A stretch of 64,000 nucleotides of DNA from Caenispirillum bisanense (GCF_039523075.1 NZ_BAAAEP010000001.1:279716-343715); one strand, 5' to 3'; shown: positions 17,040 to 26,633, numbered from the stretch's first letter. Program-made: numbers and translations. Notes: generated by a model from the letters alone, not told the origin.

Positions 17040-17678
17040 ATGACGTGGCAGACGTGGCTTCTGTTCGTCACCACCGTGTTCTTCCTGTCCGGCACGCCGG
17101 GGCCGAACATGCTGCTGGCGCTCAGCCACGGCATCCGTTACGGCGCGCGCAAGGCGGTGGCCACCGGGATCGGCGCGGTGCTGGCGCTGACGCTGCTGCA
17201 GATCATTTCCGTCACCGGCCTCGGCGCCCTGCTGGCTGCGTCGGAAACGGCGTTCCAGGTGGTGAAGTGGTGCGGCGTCGCCTACCTGTTCTACATCGGC
17301 GTGAAGACGTGGCGGTCGGACCCGCATGTGGATGTCTCCCAGGCCGAGGGGCCGGGGATCGACGGCCGCCCGACGTCGGCGTGGAAGCTCGGCACCCAGG
17401 CGTTCCTGGTGTGCTTCTCCAACCCCAAGGCCATCGTCTTTCTGGTCGCCCTGTTCCCGCAGTTCATCGACACCGCCCAGCCGCTGGTGCCGCAGGTGAC
17501 CATCCTGGCCGTCACCTTCGGCATCTGCGAGTTCCTGTGGATCATGGCCTATGCCACCGGCGGCGGCCGGCTGGTGCCGGTGCTGAAGCGGGCCGGCTTC
17601 GGGCGGCTGGTCAACCGGCTGTCGGGCGGCATGCTGATCGGCGCCGGTGCCCTGCTGGCGGCGGTGCGGCGGCTGTGA
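17040..17678 (+). CDS. LysE/RhtB family amino-acid exporter
   Basis: 212-residue inner-membrane protein with six predicted TM helices. Family landmarks: the TPGPNMLLALSHGIRYG signature at residues 19-35, GIGAVLALTLLQIISVTGLG, and CFSNPKAIVFLVALFPQF in the middle. LysE/RhtB members export amino acids such as threonine, homoserine, leucine or lysine; substrate cannot be told. ATG 17040 is preceded by CGGAGGCGATCCC. It stands alone between the repeat element and a small unrelated gene. Confidence 0.92.
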   Translation: MTWQTWLLFVTTVFFLSGTPGPNMLLALSHGIRYGARKAVATGIGAVLALTLLQIISVTGLGALLAASETAFQVVKWCGVAYLFYIGVKTWRSDPHVDVSQAEGPGIDGRPTSAWKLGTQAFLVCFSNPKAIVFLVALFPQFIDTAQPLVPQVTILAVTFGICEFLWIMAYATGGGRLVPVLKRAGFGRLVNRLSGGMLIGAGALLAAVRRL

Positions 17679-17760
17679 CTCGCGGGGGTTGATGTCCGGC
17701 TGGTCGGCGCCGATCTTCAGTGGTAGAGTGTGAAGGCACCGAGTCCCGCAGGAGGGCATC

Positions 17761-18015
17761 ATGTACGTCGCGCCCAATCCCTATCCCAGCCAGGATGCCG
17801 TCGCCGGCGCCGCTGCGGCTGCCGCCGCCGCGTCCATGACCGCCACGGTGCAGAACCAGCAGCCGTTGTCGCCGCAGGAAGCGCAGCAGGAACAGACCCT
17901 CGTTCCGGCCGCCGAAGCCGCCCGCCAGGCGGCGGAAGAGGCCGAGCGCAACCGCCGCATGGTGCCGGTGGTGCAGGATCCCGACCGCGGCCTCAAGGTT
18001 GACACCGTCGGCTGA
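17761..18015 (+). CDS. Small Ala/Gln-rich hypothetical protein
   Basis: 84 residues (starts MYVAPNPYPSQDAVAGAAAA) behind an excellent AGGAGGGC site. No signal peptide or TM helix; the centre is a charged helix rich in Ala, Glu and Arg. No family is recognised. Ends with DPDRGLKVDTVG. A weak GC-rich hairpin follows (around 18056-18088). Confidence 0.65.
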   Translation: MYVAPNPYPSQDAVAGAAAAAAAASMTATVQNQQPLSPQEAQQEQTLVPAAEAARQAAEEAERNRRMVPVVQDPDRGLKVDTVG

Positions 18016-18123
18016 GGCCGCCCACAGTCCTCCTTCTCTGACCCCGATCCCTGGGGCCGGGTCTGCCGGAAGACGGCGGGCCCGGCTTTCGTGCGTTTCC
18101 CCCTGCCCGGAAAGGACCTGCCC

Positions 18124-18477
18124 GTGATCGTCGTCCACGGCCTTAAAACCTGCGACACCTGCCGCAAGGCGCTGAAGTGGCTGACGGAAGAAGGCCTCGC
18201 CCACCGTTTCCACGACCTGCGCGCCGAGGGGCTGGCGGAGGCCGACCTGCGCCGCTGGATCGCCGCCGTGGGGCTGGAGACGCTGCTCAACCGCCGCGGC
18301 ACCACCTGGCGCGGCCTGCCGCCGGACCAGACGGCAGCGGCGGAGAGCGTCGACGGCGCCGTGGCGCTGGCGCTCGCGCATCCGGCGATCCTCAAGCGAC
18401 CGATCTTCGACCGCGGCGACGCCGGCGTCATCGTCGGCTTCAAGGCCGAGCAGCAGGCGGCCCTGAAAGCGGGCTGA
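18124..18477 (+). CDS. Spx/ArsC/YffB family protein
   Basis: 117 residues with the thioredoxin-like ArsC fold: GLKTCDTCRKALKWL with an intact CxxC at about residues 10-13, LLNRRGTTWRGL and PAILKRPIFD. Members include arsenate reductase, the transcription factor Spx and the uncharacterised YffB group; the short length and sequence LLNRRGTTWR are most like YffB. GTG 18124 was chosen because AAAGGA lies 7 nt upstream and the fold begins immediately; the frame's earlier ATG at 18091 would add 11 residues. No ars genes are nearby, so arsenate is not implied. Confidence 0.85.
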   Translation: MIVVHGLKTCDTCRKALKWLTEEGLAHRFHDLRAEGLAEADLRRWIAAVGLETLLNRRGTTWRGLPPDQTAAAESVDGAVALALAHPAILKRPIFDRGDAGVIVGFKAEQQAALKAG

Positions 18478-18504
18478 GGCGGCGGTGGACGGTAGGCGGC
18501 GGCG

Positions 18505-20307
18505 CTATTCCGCCGCCGCTTCCGCTTCCTGGTGCCCGAACTGCAGTTCGGCAAGGCGGGTGTAGAGCGGGCTGGTCCGCAACAGCTCTGCATGGGGGCC
18601 GGTGGCGACCAGCCGGCCGTCGTCGATGACGGCGATGCGGTCGGCCGACACCACCGTCGCCAGCCGATGGGCGATCACCAGCGACGTGCGCCCGGCCATC
18701 AGCCGCTCCAGCGCCTGCTGCACCAGCCGCTCGCTTTCGGCGTCCAGCGCGCTGGTGGCTTCGTCCAGCAGCAGGATGCTGGGGTCGCGCAGCAGGGCGC
18801 GCGCGATGGCGATGCGCTGGCGCTGGCCGCCCGACAGGCGCACGCCCTTCTCGCCCAGGAAGGTGTGGAAGCCGTCCGGCAGCCGCTCGATGAACTCCAG
18901 CGCCTGGGCCGCTTCGGCGGCGGCGCGGACCTCGGCGTCGGTGGCCTCGGGGCGGCCGTAGCGGATGTTCTCCAGGGCATCGGCGGAGAAGATGATCGGC
19001 TCCTGCGGCACCAGGCCGAGGCGGCCGCGCAGGTCGGCGGGTGCGGCCTCGCGCACGTCCACCCCGTCCACCAGCACCTGCCCGGCATGGGGGGCGTAGA
19101 AGCGCAGGATCAGCTGCATGACGGTGGACTTGCCGGCCCCCGACGGACCCACCAGCGCCACCCGCTCGCCCGGCTCGACGGTGAGGGAGAAGCCTTGCAG
19201 GGCGGCGCGGTCGGGGCGCGACGGGTAGTGGAAGGCGACATCGCGCAGCTCCACCCGGCCCTGCGGCGGCAGCGGCAGGGGGCGCGGCGACGCCGGTACC
19301 GGCACCTGCGGCACCGTCTCCAGCAGTTCCACCAGCCGCTCGGTGGCGCCGGCGGCCCGTTGCAGGTCGCCCATTACCTCCGACACCGCCCCGGTGGCGC
19401 TGGCGACGATGACGGCATAGAACACGAAGGCGGTGAGTTCGCCGGCGGTGATGGCACCGTTCAGCACGTCGTGGCCGCCCGCCCACAGCACCACGCCGAT
19501 GGCCCCGAACACCAGCATGATCACCACCGCCGTCAGCACCGCGCGGGCGCGGGTGCGGCGGATGGCGGTGTCGAAGGCGGCTTCGGTGGCGGTGCCGAAC
19601 AGGCGGCGGTCCACCGGCTCGTGGGTGAAGGCCTGCACGGTGCGGATGCCGTAGAGCACTTCCTCGGCATAGGCGGAGACGTCGGAGATGCGGTCCTGGC
19701 TGGCCCGCGACAGGCGCCGCACCTTGCGCCCGAACACCACGATGGGCACCACCACCAGCGGCACCACCAGCACCACCAGCCCGGCCAGCTTGGCATTGGT
19801 GACGAACAGCATCACCAGGCCGCCGCTCAGGGTCAGCACGTTGCGCAGGGCGACCGAGGCGGACGAGCCGATGACGGTCTGGATCAGGGTGGTGTCGGTG
19901 GTCAGCCGCGACAGGATCTCGCCGGTCTTGGTGACCTCGAAGAAGCCGGGATTGAGGGTCAGCACGCGGTCGAACACGGCGGTGCGGATGTCGGCCACCA
20001 CCCGCTCCCCCAGCCAGGTGACCAGGTAATAGCGCAGGAAGGTGCCGAAGGCGATCACCGCCACCACCCCCAGCAGCACCACCAGCGCCTGGTCGAGCAA
20101 GGCCGGGTCGCCGGCGCTCAGGCCGCGGTCGATGAGCAGCCGCAGGCCGACGCCGATGGAGAGGGTGGCGGCGGCCGTCAGCATCAGCGCCACCACGGCG
20201 CCGAGGATGTGCCAGCGGTAGGGCAGGGCGAAGGCCGCCGTGCGACGCAGGACCTTCAGGTCGCGCGTCGTCGGGCGGTCGGGCAGGGCAGGGCCGGGAG
20301 GCGGCAC
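18505..20307 (-). CDS. ABC exporter, fused permease-ATPase (MsbA-like)
   Basis: About 600 residues: six TM helices (30-325) then an ATPase domain with Walker A GPSGAGKST, signature LSGGQRQRIAIARAL, Walker B SILLLDEATSALD and the H-loop AHRLATV. This is a half-transporter working as a homodimer; MsbA, the lipid A flippase, is the closest well-known type, but drug and peptide exporters look alike. GTG 20307, 7 bp after the pepN stop and after GGAG, is favoured; an ATG at 20361 would overlap pepN by 47 bp. Co-transcribed with pepN. Confidence 0.88.
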   Translation of the reverse strand: MPPPGPALPDRPTTRDLKVLRRTAAFALPYRWHILGAVVALMLTAAATLSIGVGLRLLIDRGLSAGDPALLDQALVVLLGVVAVIAFGTFLRYYLVTWLGERVVADIRTAVFDRVLTLNPGFFEVTKTGEILSRLTTDTTLIQTVIGSSASVALRNVLTLSGGLVMLFVTNAKLAGLVVLVVPLVVVPIVVFGRKVRRLSRASQDRISDVSAYAEEVLYGIRTVQAFTHEPVDRRLFGTATEAAFDTAIRRTRARAVLTAVVIMLVFGAIGVVLWAGGHDVLNGAITAGELTAFVFYAVIVASATGAVSEVMGDLQRAAGATERLVELLETVPQVPVPASPRPLPLPPQGRVELRDVAFHYPSRPDRAALQGFSLTVEPGERVALVGPSGAGKSTVMQLILRFYAPHAGQVLVDGVDVREAAPADLRGRLGLVPQEPIIFSADALENIRYGRPEATDAEVRAAAEAAQALEFIERLPDGFHTFLGEKGVRLSGGQRQRIAIARALLRDPSILLLDEATSALDAESERLVQQALERLMAGRTSLVIAHRLATVVSADRIAVIDDGRLVATGPHAELLRTSPLYTRLAELQFGHQEAEAAAE

Positions 20308-20314
20308 GGTGGCG

Positions 20315-22942
20315 TTACTCCGCCCGCGCCTTGGAGGCGATTTCGTAGATGTCGCGGGCAAGGTCCGGGGCGGCCAGCACGCGGTCCAGTTCCTGCTTCA
20401 TCAGCGCCTTGCGGGTGTCGTCCATGCGCCGCCAGCGGCCCATGGGCTGCAGCAGGCGGGCGCCGATGAGCGGGTTAAGGGTGTTCAGCTCCAGCACCCG
20501 GTCGACCAGGAAGGCATAGCCGCGGCCGTCGGCGGCGTGGAAGCCGATGGGGTTGGAATTGGCGAAGGCACCGATCAGCGCCCGCACCCGGTTGGGGTTG
20601 CGCATGGAGAAGGCGGGATGGGCCAGCAGCTCGCGCAGGCGGTCGAGCACGTCCGGGCGCTGCGACAGGGCCTGAAGGGAGAACCACTTGTCCAGCACCA
20701 GCGGATCGTCCTTGAAGCGGTCGTGGAAGTGCTCCAGCGTCGCCACCCGCTGCGGCACCTCCAGGTCGTTGAGCACCCGCAGGGCGGCCATGGCGTCGGT
20801 CATGTTGTCGGCGGTGCGATACTGCTCCGCCGCCAGGTCGGCATTGGCCGGATCGAGGCCGAGGTAGGCCAGGGCCGCGTTGGCAAGCGCCCGGTGGCCG
20901 GCGCCCTCGGCGGTGGGGGCGAAGGGGCCGGCGGCGGCGCGGTGGGTGTCGCGCAAGGAGCGGAACAGGTCGCCATGGGCGGCGGCGATGTCGCGGCGCA
21001 GGGCCTCGCGGGCGGCGTGGATGCCCTCGACATCGATCACCGCCATCTGCTCGGCCAGATAGTCCTCGCTCGGCAGGGCCAGCACCTGGGCGCGGAAGGC
21101 CGGGTCGAGGCTGTCGTCGGCGGCGCACTGGCCGAGGGCGGCGACGAATTCCGCCGTGTCGGGGGCGCTGTTGCTACCGTCGGCGCGGGCCGCCACGGCG
21201 GCCAGCAGCAGGTCGGTGGCATACTGCTGGCCGGCTTCCCAGCGGGCGAAGGTGTCGGGGTCGTGGGCCATCAGCAGCGCCCGGTCGGCGGCGCTGTGGG
21301 CGGTCTTCAGGCGGATGGGGGCGGTGAAGCCGCGGTTGAGCGACGGCACCGGCTTCTCCGGCAGGCCGACAAAGCGGAAGGTATGCTCCGCCTCGCGCAG
21401 CTCCAGCACCCGGCTGTCGGTATAGGCGACCTCGCCCTCCAGGCGCACCGGCAGGCTGGCGCCGTCGCGGCCGAGCAGCCCGATCTCGAAGGGCATGTGC
21501 AGCGGCTGCTTGTCCGGCTGGCCGGGGGTGGGGTCGGTGTGCTGGCGGATGGTCAGGCTGTAGACGCCGTCGGCAAAGTGGTCGCTGACCTCCACCTGCG
21601 GCGTGCCGGCCTGGGAGTACCAGCGCTTGAACTGCAGCAGGTCGCGGCGGTTGGCATCCTGCATGGCGGCGACGAAATCGTCACAGGTGGCGGCGGTGCC
21701 GTCGTGGCGGGCGACGTAGAGGTCGATGCCCTTGCGGTAGCCGTCCGCCCCCAGCAGCCGGTGCATCATGCGGATGACCTCGGCGCCCTTGTCGTAGACG
21801 GTGGCGGTGTAGAAGTTGTTGATCTCGATGTAGCTGTCCGGCCGCACCGGATGGGCGAGCGGTCCGCCGTCCTCGGGGAACTGGCGGGCCCGCAGGGTGC
21901 GCACCTGGTTGATGCGCTCCACCGGCGCCGAGCGCATGTCGGCCGAGAACTGCTGGTCGCGGAAGACGGTCAGGCCCTCCTTCAGCGACAGCTGGAACCA
22001 GTCGCGGCAGGTGATGCGGTTGCCGGTCCAGTTGTGGAAGTATTCGTGGGCGACCACGGCCTCGATGTACTCGTATTCCGCATCGGTGGCGGTGTCGGGG
22101 TCGGCGAGGATGGCCTTGGCGTTGAAGATGTTGAGGCTCTTGTTCTCCATGGCGCCCATGTTGAAGGCCGACACGGCCACCACGTTGAACAGGTCGAGGT
22201 CGTATTCCAGGCCGTAGACCTCTTCGTCCCAGGTCATGGCCTTCTTCAGGCTCTGCATGGCGAAGGCGCAGCGCGGGCCGTTGCCGTGCTCCACCCAGAT
22301 GTTCAGCTCGATGTCGCGGCCGGATCGGGTGCGGAAGGTGTCGTGCACCCGCTCCAGGTCGCCGGCGACCAGGGCGAACAGGTAGGACGGCTTGTTGAAC
22401 GGATCTTCCCACACGGCGTAATGGCGGCCGTCCTTCAGCTTGCCCTGGTCGACGCGGTTGCCGTTGGACAGCAGCACCGGATAAGCCGCCTTGTCGGCCC
22501 GCAGGGTGACCTTGTAGCGGGTCATGACGTCCGGCCGGTCGGGGAAGTAGGTGATGCGGCGGAAGCCCTCCGCCTCGCACTGGGTGCAGAACATGCCGTC
22601 GGAGACGTAGAGACCCTCAAGCTTGGTGTTGTCCGCCGGAGCGATTTCCGTCACCACCTCCAGGGTTAAGCGGTCGGGCACGTCGCGCACGGTCAGGCTG
22701 CCGCCGTCGGTGCTGTAGCGGTCGGCCGGCAGCTCCTTGCCGTCCAGGCTGACGGAAACCAGCGTCAGGTCGTCGCCGTCCAGCACCAGGTCGTCGGCAT
22801 GGCCGCTGCGGGTCAGGGCCAGGGTGCTGTGGACACGGGTCTTCGCGGGATCGAGGTCGAAGACGAGGTCGAGCGAGTCGACGCGGAAGGGATAGGGCGC
22901 ATACTCGCTGAGGCGGATGACGCGGCGCTCGTCTGTCTTCAC
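20315..22942 (-). CDS. pepN: Aminopeptidase N (M1 family zinc metallopeptidase)
   Basis: Cytoplasmic broad-specificity aminopeptidase that trims peptides. About 875 residues from GTG 22942, the usual bacterial PepN length (870-890). The exopeptidase motif GAMEN is at 263-267, zinc site HEYFH at 299-303 with NRITCRDWFQLSLKEGLTVF supplying the distal Glu about 18 residues later. The E. coli-type four-domain organisation is implied by length and the PepN-like C-terminal region. GTG 22942 follows CGGAGAA; an ATG at 22999 would add 19 unlikely residues. Followed at 7 bp by the ABC exporter. Confidence 0.95.
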   Translation of the reverse strand: MKTDERRVIRLSEYAPYPFRVDSLDLVFDLDPAKTRVHSTLALTRSGHADDLVLDGDDLTLVSVSLDGKELPADRYSTDGGSLTVRDVPDRLTLEVVTEIAPADNTKLEGLYVSDGMFCTQCEAEGFRRITYFPDRPDVMTRYKVTLRADKAAYPVLLSNGNRVDQGKLKDGRHYAVWEDPFNKPSYLFALVAGDLERVHDTFRTRSGRDIELNIWVEHGNGPRCAFAMQSLKKAMTWDEEVYGLEYDLDLFNVVAVSAFNMGAMENKSLNIFNAKAILADPDTATDAEYEYIEAVVAHEYFHNWTGNRITCRDWFQLSLKEGLTVFRDQQFSADMRSAPVERINQVRTLRARQFPEDGGPLAHPVRPDSYIEINNFYTATVYDKGAEVIRMMHRLLGADGYRKGIDLYVARHDGTAATCDDFVAAMQDANRRDLLQFKRWYSQAGTPQVEVSDHFADGVYSLTIRQHTDPTPGQPDKQPLHMPFEIGLLGRDGASLPVRLEGEVAYTDSRVLELREAEHTFRFVGLPEKPVPSLNRGFTAPIRLKTAHSAADRALLMAHDPDTFARWEAGQQYATDLLLAAVAARADGSNSAPDTAEFVAALGQCAADDSLDPAFRAQVLALPSEDYLAEQMAVIDVEGIHAAREALRRDIAAAHGDLFRSLRDTHRAAAGPFAPTAEGAGHRALANAALAYLGLDPANADLAAEQYRTADNMTDAMAALRVLNDLEVPQRVATLEHFHDRFKDDPLVLDKWFSLQALSQRPDVLDRLRELLAHPAFSMRNPNRVRALIGAFANSNPIGFHAADGRGYAFLVDRVLELNTLNPLIGARLLQPMGRWRRMDDTRKALMKQELDRVLAAPDLARDIYEIASKARAE

Positions 22943-23088
22943 GAAGATTCTCCGGGACTGCTTGCGTGTCGGCCCCTTCATGTGGGGATGGCGGGGCATC
23001 GGCCGAAAGGGCGCAACGGCATTTTCCCTTGTGCCGTTGGCTGCGGCGGGGAAGCATGCCCCGAAGCCCGCACGGAAGGAAAGAGCCG

Positions 23089-23679
23089 TTGTCAGACCGC
23101 CCCCGCAACCCGTGGACCACCCTCAGCCGCCGGCAGATCTACGACAACCCCTGGCTGACGCTGGAGGAACACGACGTCCGCACCCCCGGCGGCAGCCGCG
23201 GCATCTATGGCGTGGTGCGGCCGAAGGGGCTGGCCATCGGCGTGGTGCCGGTGGATGCCGAAGGGTTCACCTGGCTGGTGGGCCAGTGGCGCTATCCGCT
23301 GGAGGCCTATTCGTGGGAAATCCCCGAGGGCGGCGGCCGCAAGGACGTGCCGCCGCTGGAGGAAGCCCGCCGCGAACTGGCGGAGGAAACCGGCCTGCGC
23401 GCCGGCCGGTGGCACGAGCTGCTGCGCCTGCACCTCTCCAACTCGCTGTCCGACGAGGCGGCGGTGATCTACTTGTGCTGGGACCTGACCGCCGGCGAGG
23501 CGGCGCCCGAGGACACCGAAGACCTCGCCCTGCGCCGGGTGCCGCTGGCGGAGGCTTTCCGCATGGCCCGCGACGGCGAGATCACCGACGCCATGGCGGT
23601 GGCGGCGCTGCTCAGGCTGGAGGGGATGGCGCTGCGGGGGGAATGGCCGGAGGGCTGTCCGCCGCCGGCCGGCCGTTGA
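23089..23679 (+). CDS. NUDIX hydrolase, ADP-ribose pyrophosphatase-like
   Basis: About 196 residues. The NUDIX box is intact from residue ~78: GGGRKDVPPLEEARRELAEE followed by TGL. The preceding YSWEIPEGG motif is the signature of the ADP-ribose/ADP-sugar pyrophosphatase branch. TTG 23089 is favoured because GGAAGGAAAG lies 6 nt upstream; ATG 23056 is the alternative, but has its purine stretch too close. The 3' end overlaps the converging MATE gene by 68 bp. Divergent from pepN. Confidence 0.88.
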   Translation: MSDRPRNPWTTLSRRQIYDNPWLTLEEHDVRTPGGSRGIYGVVRPKGLAIGVVPVDAEGFTWLVGQWRYPLEAYSWEIPEGGGRKDVPPLEEARRELAEETGLRAGRWHELLRLHLSNSLSDEAAVIYLCWDLTAGEAAPEDTEDLALRRVPLAEAFRMARDGEITDAMAVAALLRLEGMALRGEWPEGCPPPAGR

Positions 23680-25000
23680 CCGCAACCCGCCGCGCCAGCG
23701 CCGGATAAAGCAGGCCGAGGCTCACCCCGCGCAGGGCCATGAAGGCGGTGAAGGCGGCCCACAGGCCATGGTTGCCCCACAGCGGCAGCAGCAGCCAGCT
23801 GAGGCCGAGGAAGGCGCCCAGGCACAGCACCATCATGGTGCTGAGGGGCCGGCTTTCCGTGGCGCCGAGGAAGATGCCGTCGAACTGGAACCCCCACACC
23901 GCCACCAGCGGCAGCACGATGGCCCAGGGCAGCGCCTCACCGGCCGCCGCCCGCACCTCCGGCAGGCCGGTGAGCAGGTGGATGAGCGGTGTTCCCGCCA
24001 CCAGGAAGAGGGCCGAGATCGCCGCCGCCATGGTCACCGCCAGACCGGTGGAGGCCCGCACCGCCTCGCCCAGCGCCCGCCGGTCGCCGGCCCCGACGGC
24101 GCCGCCGACCAGGGTTTCCGCCGCATGGGCGAAGCCGTCGAGGGCGTAGGAGGCGATGGTCAGGAAGGTCAGCAGCACCGCATTGGCGGCCAGGGTGACG
24201 TCGCCGGCCTGGGCACCCTGGGCGGTGAACCAGGCGAAGGCGGAAATCAGGCACAGGGTGCGGATGAAGATGTCGCCGTTCACCCCCACCAGCCGCCGCA
24301 GCCGGCGCGGGTCGAGCAGGCGGTCGCGGCTCCAGCGGCCGGGCAGGGCGCGCAGGCTGGAGCGCATCAGCAGGAAGCCGACGGCCATGCCGGCGTATTC
24401 GGCGATGACGGTGGCGAGCGCCACGCCGTCCACGTCCATGCCGAGGCCGAGCACGAAGGCGAGGTTCAGGCAGATGTTGAGGATGTTGGCGACAACCTGC
24501 TGCGCCAGCACGGCTTTCGCCCGCCCGAGGCCCATCAGCCAGCCGATCTGCGCGAACTGCACCAGCGCCGCCGGCGCCGACCAGATGCGGATGGTGAAGT
24601 ACTCCGCCGCCAGCGCCTCCACCTCGTCGCTGCCGTCCAGCAGGGCGAAGGCGATGGCCTGGACGGGTACCTGCGCCGCCCACAGCAGCAGCGCCACGGT
24701 GACGCCGATGAGGAAGGCGCGGCCGAACACCGCCCGCGCCTCCGCCCCGTCGCCGGCGCCCATGGCCTGTGCCGTCGGGCCGGTGGTGCCCATGCGCAGG
24801 AAGCCGAAGCCCCAGTAGAGGTAGCTGAACAGCAGCGACCCGATGGCGACGGCCCCCAGGTAGGCCGGACTGTCCAGATGCCCCATCACCGCCGTATCCA
24901 CCATGCCGAGCAGCGGCACCGACAGATTGGCGAGGATGACGGGCACGGCGAGGGCCCAGACGCGGCTGCGCGCGGTGGTGTCGGCGGCGGGCGCTGTCAC
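23612..25000 (-). CDS. MATE family efflux transporter (DinF-like)
   Basis: 462-residue inner-membrane protein with twelve predicted helices. Typical MATE sequences: VPVILANLSVPLLGMVDTAV, MGHLDSPAYLGAVAIG, and the second-half ALDGFAHAAETLVGGAVGAG. These exporters use a sodium or proton gradient to expel cationic drugs; this one is closest in style to DinF. GTG 25000 overlaps the stop of the upstream gene as GTGA, showing translational coupling with DUF1489 and phosphofructokinase. Substrate unknown. Confidence 0.92.
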   Translation of the reverse strand: MTAPAADTTARSRVWALAVPVILANLSVPLLGMVDTAVMGHLDSPAYLGAVAIGSLLFSYLYWGFGFLRMGTTGPTAQAMGAGDGAEARAVFGRAFLIGVTVALLLWAAQVPVQAIAFALLDGSDEVEALAAEYFTIRIWSAPAALVQFAQIGWLMGLGRAKAVLAQQVVANILNICLNLAFVLGLGMDVDGVALATVIAEYAGMAVGFLLMRSSLRALPGRWSRDRLLDPRRLRRLVGVNGDIFIRTLCLISAFAWFTAQGAQAGDVTLAANAVLLTFLTIASYALDGFAHAAETLVGGAVGAGDRRALGEAVRASTGLAVTMAAAISALFLVAGTPLIHLLTGLPEVRAAAGEALPWAIVLPLVAVWGFQFDGIFLGATESRPLSTMMVLCLGAFLGLSWLLLPLWGNHGLWAAFTAFMALRGVSLGLLYPALARRVAVNGRPAADSPPAIPPAAPSPPA

Positions 25001-25422
25001 AGCAACCCCAGCTTCCGCAGTTCCGCCGCCATTTCCGGCGGCGGCGGGGCCTCGCCGGCGGTGCCTTGAGGGAGGTCCGGCGGGGCGTCTTCCGCCTTGA
25101 GGTAGCGCCAGCCCTGGAACGGGCGGTGGGGGCGCGACTGCACCTCCACCAGCCCCTGGTCCAGTTCGATGGCGCAGAAGCCGCGCCCGTCCTCGTCGGC
25201 GCCTTCGTGCAGGGCGAGGATGGGCTGGCGCACCCGTACGATGCCCTTGATGACCCAGTAGAGCGAGCCGCCGGCCAGAAGCTCGTCGGCCCGCTTCGGG
25301 GTCATGCGGGTGACATGGACGATGCGGCCCTGCGTCGCCAGCCGCCCGGCCTGCCACTGGCGCAGGTCATCCGGGCTGTCGCAGCCGACGCAGAGCTTGA
25401 TGAGGTGAAGGGAGCCCGCCAT
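24997..25422 (-). CDS. DUF1489 family protein
   Basis: 141 residues beginning MAGSLHLIKLCVGCDSPDDL, with VTRMTPKRADELLAGGSLYWVIKG and DEDGRGFCAIELDQGLVEV. This is the DUF1489 family, restricted mainly to alphaproteobacteria and of unknown function; no TM helix or signal peptide. The start ATG shares one base with the stop of the phosphofructokinase gene (TGATG) and its stop overlaps the MATE start, so it is translated as the middle cistron of a coupled trio. Confidence 0.9.
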   Translation of the reverse strand: MAGSLHLIKLCVGCDSPDDLRQWQAGRLATQGRIVHVTRMTPKRADELLAGGSLYWVIKGIVRVRQPILALHEGADEDGRGFCAIELDQGLVEVQSRPHRPFQGWRYLKAEDAPPDLPQGTAGEAPPPPEMAAELRKLGLL

Positions 25423-26633
25423 CAGCCCTTCTTCAGGATCTTCGGCACGGTGTTGCCGCGCAGGCGGAAGGCATCGGGCATGCCGCGGCCGAGCAGCGGG
25501 CGCAGGTACAGGCGGAAGGCGTCGGTGACGTCGGTGCCGCTGTCGGCGATGAACTCGTCGGGCATCACCTTGGTCTTGCCGGCGATGTCCTCCAGCGGCG
25601 TCAGGTGATAGTCGACCGAATACCAGCCGGTGCGGTGGATGGTGACGGAGCCGTCGCGGTCGCCGAACATGGCGTACTGCACCGCCTTCTCGCCCACCTC
25701 GCGGGCCTCCCGCTGGTCGACGTCGGAGACGCAGCCGACGAAGCTGCGCTGGATGTAGCCGAAGGTGTCGCCGCGCACGCGCTTGATGCCCAGCTTGCGC
25801 TTGATGATCTCGGTCAGCAGGTCGGCCAGGGCGCCGCCGCCCAGCTGCACGTTGCCGTGGGCGTCGCGCTCGATCTCCTTGGCGAGCTTGGTGGCGATGG
25901 GCACGCCGTCCTTGTCGGCGATGCCTTCCGACACGGCGATGACGCAGCGGCCGTACCGCTCGAACGTGGCCTTCACGTCGGCCAGGAAGCGGTCTTCGTC
26001 GAAGGCGCGCTCGGGGATGTAGATGAGGTGCGGGCCGTCGTCGGGGAACTTCTTGCCAAGGGCGGCGGCGGCGGTGAGGAAGCCGGCGTGGCGGCCCATG
26101 ACGACGCCGATGTAGACGCCGGGCAGGGCGGCGTTGTCCAGGTTCGCGCCCATGAAGGCCTGCGCCACATAGCGCGCCGCCGAGGGATAGCCGGGGCAGT
26201 GGTCGGTGATGACCAGGTCGTTGTCGATGGTCTTCGGGATGTGGATGCAGCGCAGGGCGTAATCGGCCTTGCGGGCTTCCTCGGCGACGATGCGCACGGT
26301 GTCGGAGCTGTCGTTGCCGCCGATGTAGAAGAAGTTGTCGATGCCGTGCGCCTGCAGCACCGTGAAGATCTCGCGGCAATAGGCGGCGTCGGGCTTGTCG
26401 CGGGTGGAGCCGAGGCCGGAGGACGGCGTCTCGCCCACCAGTTCCAGGTTGTGGGTGGTTTCCTGGGTGAGGTCGAGGAAGTCCTCGTCGACGATGCCGC
26501 GCACGCCGTGCAGGGCGCCGTAGACCTTCTCGACGCTGCGGAACTTGCGGCTTTCCAGCACCGCGCCGACCAGCGACTGATTGATGACGGCGGTGGGGCC
26601 GCCTCCCTGCGCGACGAGAACCTTGCCAGTCAC
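25422..26633 (-). CDS. pfp: 6-phosphofructokinase, probably pyrophosphate-dependent
   Basis: 403 residues. Phosphorylates fructose 6-phosphate; the phosphoryl donor can be read from two positions. Residues 105-108 are GGND where ATP enzymes have GGDG, and 133-139 are PKTIDND where ATP enzymes have PGTIDND; Asp and Lys at these sites mark PPi-dependent enzymes, which also run backwards in gluconeogenesis. Other core parts: GGGPTAVINQSLVGAV at the start and MGRHAGFLTAAAAL. GTG 26633 follows AGGAGCG. First gene of the coupled set with DUF1489 and MATE. Confidence 0.88.
   Translation of the reverse strand: MTGKVLVAQGGGPTAVINQSLVGAVLESRKFRSVEKVYGALHGVRGIVDEDFLDLTQETTHNLELVGETPSSGLGSTRDKPDAAYCREIFTVLQAHGIDNFFYIGGNDSSDTVRIVAEEARKADYALRCIHIPKTIDNDLVITDHCPGYPSAARYVAQAFMGANLDNAALPGVYIGVVMGRHAGFLTAAAALGKKFPDDGPHLIYIPERAFDEDRFLADVKATFERYGRCVIAVSEGIADKDGVPIATKLAKEIERDAHGNVQLGGGALADLLTEIIKRKLGIKRVRGDTFGYIQRSFVGCVSDVDQREAREVGEKAVQYAMFGDRDGSVTIHRTGWYSVDYHLTPLEDIAGKTKVMPDEFIADSGTDVTDAFRLYLRPLLGRGMPDAFRLRGNTVPKILKKG

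Noticed and set aside
20240..22669. 809-codon plus-strand frame opposite pepN
   Set aside because: Shadow of pepN; no recognisable domain and PepN zinc motifs are on the other strand.
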